Positions 59,565-64,000 of a stretch of DNA of 64,000 nucleotides are shown here, piece after piece (positions within the stretch are counted from its first letter, which is position 1; each line of letters starts with the position of its first letter). The position numbers and the translations under genes were made by a program. The stretch covers positions 1,054,001-1,118,000 of the forward strand of contig NZ_WJFD01000001.1 in the NCBI RefSeq assembly GCF_009647655.1. Reading direction: 5' to 3'. Source of the stretch: Chitinophaga sp. SYP-B3965. Lineage in GTDB: Bacteria; Bacteroidota; Bacteroidia; Chitinophagales; Chitinophagaceae. The notes under the pieces are model-generated. The model was given only the letters and a program-made list of their open reading frames with translations, had not been told where the DNA came from and did no database searches.

Positions 59565-61178
59565 ATGCAAATGATGAAAAGAACAATATATGTATGCATA
59601 CTGCTGGGATCCTTACTGGCGGCCTGCACCAAAGAAACGGTGAACAGCAATGCGCAGGGCCCTTATGGCGACCCTGTGTTGCCTGCCATCAATTTTGCAG
59701 AAGAATCGGCCATTATACCGGCCAAAGGAAAAGTGGGTGATGAGGTGGTACTGAAAGGAAAAGGTTTCCTGGCGGTGAAAGACAATCTGAAAGTATTGTT
59801 TAACGGTACTGCAGCGCCTATTATAAAAGTAACGGACTCTACCATCACGGTAACGGTGCCGGAGCTGGGCAGCAGTGGTTCAGTGAGTGCACAGATAGGG
59901 CAGGAGTTCTATTTTGGGCCTTATTTCCCTGTTTTCGGTCCGTTCCAGATGGATACCATTTTCCCCAGCGTAAGAGGCGGTAATGGCGGTATTTTCAATG
60001 TTATTCCTGTACCGGGTAACAAGTACATGATAGGCGGCGAATTTTCTGAATACGACAATTCCGCCATCGCAGGGGGTGTAAACCGGTTTGCCCGTATTAA
60101 TGCGGATGGTACGCTGGATCGTACTTACGCCTATGGTACCAACACCGGTCCCTCTGGCCCCATTTATCCCATGGTGTACATGGCTGATGAGCTGCAATAC
60201 CTGGTAGGCGGAAACTTTTCAGGTTATGACCAGGTAAGCAATGTATACAGTATTGCAAAAGTGAATGCCAATGGCGGTGTAAGCCAGCGCTCTGTAAGCC
60301 GCCCATCCGGTGCTGTTACGCCCGCGTCCGCCCTGGAAGGTGGCTTCCGTGGCACTGTAGCAGGCCTCTTTGTACAAAGCGACAAAAAGATAATTGCCAT
60401 CGGCGGTTTCAGGTATTACGTGCGGCCCAATTATAATCTTACCACCGTAGAGTCGGGTGTGGACTCCCTGCACCTGGATTCTACCATGGTGCAGAATATT
60501 GCGCGCCTGCACCCGGATGGTACACTGGATTCCTCTTATCATTATGACCTGGTGAATCACCAGGGCAAAGTAACAGTGAACGGCAGCATCAGCAGCTATT
60601 ATATGCTGGCGGATGATAAAATGCTGATTGCAGGCAACTTCACTACTTACGGAGGTCAGAGCATTGGCCGTATTGCCCGCCTGAATACAGATGGCTCGCT
60701 GGATGTGAGCTTTAACCCCGGTGCAGGACCGGATCAGGCCATTAGTGACTTTGCTGTACAACCGGATGGTAAGATCATTTGCGCCGGTAACTTTAAGAAG
60801 TTCAGTGGCGTAAATACGGGTGGTATTGTGCGGCTGAATGCAGATGGTTCTATGGATGCTACCTTTAATGCGGGAGAAGGTGCTGACGGATATGTAAACA
60901 GGCTGGGCCTGATACCTGGCGGCAACATCATTGTGGCTGGCAGCTTCCGCAAATTTGGAGGTGTTACACGCAGCAATTTTGTGGTACTCACACCAACTGG
61001 TGCTGTGCATAAAACGTACAACACTAACGGAGGGGTTACTTTTGCCGGAAATGCTCCTTTAGGGCAGGTATGGAAAGTGTTGCCTATGACCGGGCAGAAT
61101 GCTTTGCTGATGATCGGCTCGTTCTCTCAGTTTGATTACCGGCAGGCTAACAGGATTGTGAGGTTTACTTACCAGTAA
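59565..61178 (+). CDS. IPT/TIG and delta-60 repeat lipoprotein (DUF5008-like)
   Basis: A 537-aa lipoprotein (signal peptide ending LAAC), with an N-terminal IPT/TIG-like immunoglobulin domain (IIPAKGKVGDEVVLKGKGF, DSTITVTVPEL, about 50-120) followed by a beta-propeller-like region of delta-60 repeats. Repeat cores are FARINADGTLDRTY, IARLHPDGTLDSSY, IARLNTDGSLDVSF and IVRLNADGSMDATF, alternating with P-(G/D)-(G/K)-(K/N)-I-x-x-(A/V)-G-x-F blades. It is the last gene of the operon; a strong terminator follows. Probably a surface-exposed binding protein. Starts at 59565, 59571 or 59574 are all possible. Confidence 0.88.
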   Translation: MQMMKRTIYVCILLGSLLAACTKETVNSNAQGPYGDPVLPAINFAEESAIIPAKGKVGDEVVLKGKGFLAVKDNLKVLFNGTAAPIIKVTDSTITVTVPELGSSGSVSAQIGQEFYFGPYFPVFGPFQMDTIFPSVRGGNGGIFNVIPVPGNKYMIGGEFSEYDNSAIAGGVNRFARINADGTLDRTYAYGTNTGPSGPIYPMVYMADELQYLVGGNFSGYDQVSNVYSIAKVNANGGVSQRSVSRPSGAVTPASALEGGFRGTVAGLFVQSDKKIIAIGGFRYYVRPNYNLTTVESGVDSLHLDSTMVQNIARLHPDGTLDSSYHYDLVNHQGKVTVNGSISSYYMLADDKMLIAGNFTTYGGQSIGRIARLNTDGSLDVSFNPGAGPDQAISDFAVQPDGKIICAGNFKKFSGVNTGGIVRLNADGSMDATFNAGEGADGYVNRLGLIPGGNIIVAGSFRKFGGVTRSNFVVLTPTGAVHKTYNTNGGVTFAGNAPLGQVWKVLPMTGQNALLMIGSFSQFDYRQANRIVRFTYQ

Positions 61179-61194
61179 CGATAATAATCACACT

Positions 61195-61248
61195 AAGAGG
61201 GTGAAATAAAGTGAGATACTTGCTTTATTTTCACCCTCTTTTGTTTTT
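61195..61248 (+). terminator. Terminator of the SusCD operon
   Basis: A long stem (AAGAGGGTGAAATAAAG with CTTTATTTTCACCCTCTT, one bulge) is followed by TTTTGTTTTT. It is 16 bp after the operon's last stop codon. Confidence 0.92.
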
Positions 61249-61265
61249 GTGGTAAAAAGTTCAAA

Positions 61266-62195
61266 ATGAAAAAAATAGATTTAACTAAGAGGTGGGAAAT
61301 TGAGCCTGGCGCGAAATCGGCCGGTGAAAAAATTATGCGGTTATTTAGAAAGGGTGGTAAACTGTTGCCTGAAATTTCACCCTTTGAGTTAATTGAAGGG
61401 AAAACAGATCTTAGAGGGATCAATACAGGTGGGAAGGAAATTAAGAAATGTGTATTTGAAAATGCTGATCTTTCTTTTTCAACCTTTTCAGATTCATGGA
61501 TTGAAAAAACAAAGTTTAATAATTGCCACTTCTTTAAAGTTGATTTTTCTGATTTTTCAGATCATGGGAACCTGTTTGAAGGGTGTGTTTTTTATGATTG
61601 CAAGTTCAATTATGCCACAATTGGTGCTAAAGGTTCTGTATTCGGTAACTGCATTTTTGAGAAATGTAATTTTTCAAAAGCAATATTTATCAGAGCTGAA
61701 TATACAAGATCGGAATTTAAAAATTGTAAGATGAGGGATCTGGATTTTAATGCATCGTCTTTTGAAGATTGTGTTTTTGAAGGGGAGCTTAGTGATATAT
61801 GGTTTAGAGGTACTTTCCCCTTAAAATCCAATTGTGAATATTTTGGTTGGCCAAAGATGAATGAAATGAAGAATGTCTCATTTGAAAAAGCGGAGCTGAT
61901 TTATACGACTTTTAGTAATAATTGTGATCTGTCTTCAGTTATTATCAATAACAATGGTAAATATCATAAATATAATAATTGGAAAAAGAGGCTGGAATAC
62001 ATGGTATTAGATATTGGTGAGTTGGATGCTAAAGAGAGAGCGGGAATTGAGAATTTTTCAATCGTTTATTCACTTCATGCTGAAACCCAGGATTGGTACA
62101 TTATTAATATAGAGGACCTGGAAGGAGAATATGGAATAAGTATCGCATTGAGGATTATTAATCTTTTAAATGAGTTCAGCAACAGGGAAAAATAA
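61266..62195 (+). CDS. Pentapeptide-repeat-like protein
   Basis: A 309-aa protein, no signal peptide. Residues about 45-210 hold degenerate pentapeptide repeats of the A(D/N)LxF type, seen as CVFENADLSFSTFSD, NCHFFKVDFSDFSD, GCVFYDCKFNYA, NCIFEKCNFSKAIF and EFKNCKMRDLDFNASSFEDCVF; this forms a right-handed quadrilateral beta-helix. The C-terminal 90 residues are helical. The coding sequence is visibly AT-richer than its neighbours, which suggests horizontal transfer. Pentapeptide proteins can be immunity or gyrase-protecting factors or adaptors of toxins; no target is predicted here. Promoter not clear. Confidence 0.75.
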   Translation: MKKIDLTKRWEIEPGAKSAGEKIMRLFRKGGKLLPEISPFELIEGKTDLRGINTGGKEIKKCVFENADLSFSTFSDSWIEKTKFNNCHFFKVDFSDFSDHGNLFEGCVFYDCKFNYATIGAKGSVFGNCIFEKCNFSKAIFIRAEYTRSEFKNCKMRDLDFNASSFEDCVFEGELSDIWFRGTFPLKSNCEYFGWPKMNEMKNVSFEKAELIYTTFSNNCDLSSVIINNNGKYHKYNNWKKRLEYMVLDIGELDAKERAGIENFSIVYSLHAETQDWYIINIEDLEGEYGISIALRIINLLNEFSNREK

Positions 62196-62305
62196 TTGCG
62201 TTTCCTTGGCATATTTTTAATAAATTTAAACCCTTGAATGTTCTAAATCGATCCTTGCCTTAGCCCCAAAGCAACCAAGCAGTATAAACCTAACTAGAGT
62301 AAAAG

Positions 62306-62749
62306 ATGCTAAGCAGCTCGTATCGCAGACTAAAACCAGATACCCCTGGTCAATTGGGTAGTAAGACTATATTAGATAACAACGTCCATCCACCACGGAT
62401 CGACAGCTTTCAGTTCATTTTTGATGATTGGTTGGGAGATGATCTGATTGAATGTTTTCCTTGTTTCCTTATAACAGAAAGATTGTTGAATAAGCTGGAA
62501 GGTATGTCCTTAAAGGGATACGTTATAAAGGATGTGGAAATTGAGTTCTCTCCGCTTTTTTATGATCTCAACGGGAACAAGAAAGTTCCGGCTTTTAAAT
62601 GGCTCTATATTACCGGGCAGGCAGGAGATGATTTCTTCATCGATGAAGAGAATTGCCTGATGGTGTCTGTAAATGCTTATGAAAGAATAAATAAGGATGG
62701 GAATATCCCTAACTGTGAAGTAGAAGTATTGAGTATCAGCCAGGTATAA
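62306..62749 (+). CDS. Hypothetical protein, possibly immunity-like
   Basis: A 147-aa cytosolic protein with no membrane or signal segment. The layout resembles the Imm11/Imm43-type immunity proteins of polymorphic toxin systems: an acidic DDWLGDDLIECFP, a helix with FLITERLLNKL followed by a strand, and a final DDFFIDEENCLMVSVNAYERI. That comparison is from memory and not proven. It follows the pentapeptide-like gene at 110 bp on the same strand and is also AT-rich, so both could be relics of an interbacterial toxin or immunity island. No toxin gene is seen. Confidence 0.55.
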   Translation: MLSSSYRRLKPDTPGQLGSKTILDNNVHPPRIDSFQFIFDDWLGDDLIECFPCFLITERLLNKLEGMSLKGYVIKDVEIEFSPLFYDLNGNKKVPAFKWLYITGQAGDDFFIDEENCLMVSVNAYERINKDGNIPNCEVEVLSISQV

Positions 62750-62790
62750 GTAGTGGCAGACGGTATAATATTTGCTATCTTAGTTTCGCT

Positions 62791-63441
62791 ATGATAACCA
62801 AACTATTTAACAAGTGCAGAAGAACGGGTACATCGTTCATCCTTCTCATCATCAGATTTTTCTATTACAAACTCCGTAAAAAGAACATCCTGGCCCACCA
62901 GCGGGTAAGTATAAAAGGTTTGGATAATATCGAAACCGGTGGCCTCTTAAGCATTGGCTTTGAGTATGTAGGCTTCACGCACAGGAGTGATGTAACCCTC
63001 TTAAACATCAACGGACGCCTGAAGATCAAAGGCAAATATTCCATTGGCAGAGGCTCCAGGCTGGATGTTGGAACAGACGCTACTGTTACGATAGGAGAAA
63101 ATGGCTTTATCAATCCCTTTGCGTTGATCATTATCATGCATCACCTGGAGATCGGGGATCAGTGCGCTATTTCCTGGAATTGCCAATTGCTGGATTCGGA
63201 TTTTCATGAGATCACCTATCCCGGGAAGAAGACCAGTGGGAATGGGATAAAGATCGGTAATAACGTATGGATCGGTGCAAATGTAAATATCTACAAGGGG
63301 ACTGTTATACCCAACGGTACTGTTATAGCGGCAAATTCAGTTGTACGGGGCGTCTTTACCGAAGAAAATACTTTGATTGCAGGAAACCCGGCAAAAGTAG
63401 TTAAGAGAGAAGTGAAGTGGGAGTGGGATGAACATCTGTAA
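62791..63441 (+). CDS. Hexapeptide-repeat O-acetyltransferase-like protein
   Basis: A 216-aa left-handed beta-helix acyltransferase related to maltose/galactoside O-acetyltransferases and capsule or LPS WbbJ-type enzymes. One N-terminal hydrophobic or amphipathic segment (FILLIIRFFYYKL) may anchor it at the membrane. Hexapeptide turns are seen through SIGRGSRLDVGTDATVTIGENGFI and IGNNVWIGANVNIYKGTVIPNGTVIAANSVVRG; the catalytic His is probably in MHHLEIGD or DSDFHEIT. It is likely to acetylate a surface-polysaccharide sugar. Single gene followed by an intrinsic terminator. Confidence 0.9.
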   Translation: MITKLFNKCRRTGTSFILLIIRFFYYKLRKKNILAHQRVSIKGLDNIETGGLLSIGFEYVGFTHRSDVTLLNINGRLKIKGKYSIGRGSRLDVGTDATVTIGENGFINPFALIIIMHHLEIGDQCAISWNCQLLDSDFHEITYPGKKTSGNGIKIGNNVWIGANVNIYKGTVIPNGTVIAANSVVRGVFTEENTLIAGNPAKVVKREVKWEWDEHL

Positions 63442-63447
63442 ATTAAA

Positions 63448-63479
63448 AAAGCCTGCTGAGGAAATCACCGGCAGGCTTT
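63448..63479 (+). terminator. Terminator of the acyltransferase gene
   Basis: AAAGCCTGC (63448-63456) pairs with GCAGGCTTT (63471-63479), 6 bp after the stop codon, in a stem preceded by an A-run. Confidence 0.88.
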
Positions 63480-63480
63480 A

Positions 63481-63667
63481 ATAAACTATCTATACTTCTC
63501 GCATACTTCCCGGATACTTCTTGCATACTTAGGAGTCGTATATATGTCGTACTCCTTATACATTCCCCATACATTCCCCATACATTCCCCATACACTTCC
63601 CATACACTTCCAATACACTCAGCATACACTCCTGATACACTCACAATACACTCCGCATACACTATGC
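63481..63667. repeat. 11-bp phased tandem repeat array, 17 units
   Basis: Seventeen consecutive 11-bp units run without phase change from 63481 to 63667. Fourteen begin with ATAC; 63481 begins ATAA and the two at 63536 and 63547 begin TCGTA. Three identical units (ATACATTCCCC) lie at 63558-63590; the rest diverge in the last four to five bases. Because 11 is not a multiple of 3 it is not a coding repeat; the 65-codon minus-strand frame through it is a by-product. It fills most of the 312-bp gap before the last gene. Confidence 0.92.
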
Positions 63668-63696
63668 CGCATCAGGGAAAACCTTTTTTCGGCATA
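63663..63696 (-). terminator. Hairpin after the last (minus-strand) gene
   Basis: TATGCCG (63663-63669) pairs with CGGCATA (63690-63696), with an inner GGGAAAA/TTTTTTC stem. It overlaps the last unit of the repeat array and is 57 bp past the minus-strand stop at 63754. Confidence 0.6.
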
Positions 63697-63753
63697 ATCC
63701 GGCAAAAACGGCGGGTTCATTTATATCAGGTAGTTCTGGCTCGTAATTTCGCC

Positions 63754-64000
63754 TTACACTTTCCCCGTCTGCGTGGAGTAAGTACTTTCAAAGATCTTAT
63801 CGGCATTGTTCGCTTCAAAACCTTCTCTGCGATGCAAACGTTTGATCTCCGAAGGAGGGAGATGGGCAAATTGGGGCAATACCCTTCTTTCCGCAAACTC
63901 TACGTAAGAACCGGCTATGGCATGTTTCTCGTCATTTGCAAAAGTGGCTTCTATCATGCGGGCTACGGTGGAGCTTTGCAGCAAACCGTTATCCGGGCTG
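63754..64000 (-). CDS. 3' end of an unassigned gene, cut by the window edge
   Basis: The open frame continues to the window edge without a start codon of its own (the frame reads SPDNGLLQSSTVARMIEATFA before the first internal Met), so this is the C-terminal end, about 82 residues, of a longer gene. The visible part is mixed polar with the stretches VARMIEATFANDEKHAIAGSYVEF and LPPSEIKRLHRREGFEANNADKIF. I do not recognise the family. It converges on the acyltransferase with the 11-bp repeat array between them. Confidence 0.6.
   Translation of the reverse strand, partial: SPDNGLLQSSTVARMIEATFANDEKHAIAGSYVEFAERRVLPQFAHLPPSEIKRLHRREGFEANNADKIFESTYSTQTGKV

Noticed and set aside
63443..63640. 65-codon minus-strand gene
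   Set aside because: The frame runs through the 11-bp repeat array and the acyltransferase terminator; its composition reflects the repeat and no family or start signal supports it.
63481..63667. CRISPR or coding repeat
   Set aside because: An 11-bp unit is too short for CRISPR repeats and not a multiple of three for coding.

Overview
The window looks like chromosomal DNA of a Bacteroidota bacterium, most likely a Chitinophaga-like member of the Chitinophagaceae. This is inferred from tandem SusC/SusD outer-membrane pairs, many lipoproteins with a Cys at the end of the signal peptide, TAnnTTTG-type -7 promoter boxes, little Shine-Dalgarno sequence, and families common in that group (DUF2911, DUF4870, DUF2027-Smr, DUF1624, membrane-linked AraC regulators, the YeeE/DUF6691 pair). 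No tRNA, rRNA operon, insertion sequence, prophage or CRISPR array was seen. The only structural RNA gene found is RNase P RNA.

Layout. 1-16.3 kb holds single genes and short operons: a patatin lipase, an SGNH hydrolase, a short-chain dehydrogenase, a pair of multi-pass membrane proteins, a DUF2911 protein, pirin, a GH16 glucanase, a membrane-anchored AraC regulator, M1 and M64 peptidases, a MarR-GNAT fusion, a DUF1624 membrane protein and DinB. Two intergenic tandem repeats with a related core lie at 1274-1392 and 6369-6617. 16.4-22.7 kb holds an acyl-CoA carboxylase beta subunit, ribonuclease HI, a two-gene bacteriocin-type exporter (HlyD plus C39-peptidase ABC transporter) and a hicAB toxin-antitoxin pair. 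22.7-29.8 kb (minus strand) is mostly housekeeping: META lipoprotein, repeat lipoprotein, smpB, accD, fba, an unusual Rieske-like lipoprotein, a metal-receptor-like protein and cystathionine beta-synthase. 29.9-37.0 kb (plus strand) is a compact run bioD, 5-formyl-THF cyclo-ligase, lpxK, rnr, polyprenyl synthase, amino-acid permease. It is followed by a lipoprotein hydrolase, DoxX, DUF2027-Smr, rnpB and DUF4870. 40.9-46.2 kb holds a subtilase, a degenerate histidine-phosphatase-like protein, an ALDH7-type dehydrogenase and a split YeeE transporter.

46.9-61.2 kb is the most distinctive block. It is one plus-strand operon of eight genes built from two SusC-SusD-fasciclin modules: SusC1, SusD1, fasciclin plus two CBM6-like domains, a lipoprotein; then SusC2, SusD2, fasciclin, and an IPT plus delta-60 repeat lipoprotein. 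It is preceded by about 690 bp without a gene and closed by a strong terminator. It encodes six surface or periplasmic lipoproteins and two TonB-dependent channels but no degrading enzyme and no local regulator, so it looks like a capture and import or adhesion locus. 61.2-62.8 kb is visibly AT-richer and carries an orphan pentapeptide-like protein and an unassigned, possibly immunity-like, protein. The window ends with a hexapeptide acyltransferase, a 17-unit, 11-bp phased repeat array (63481-63667) and the 3' end of a gene that runs off the edge.
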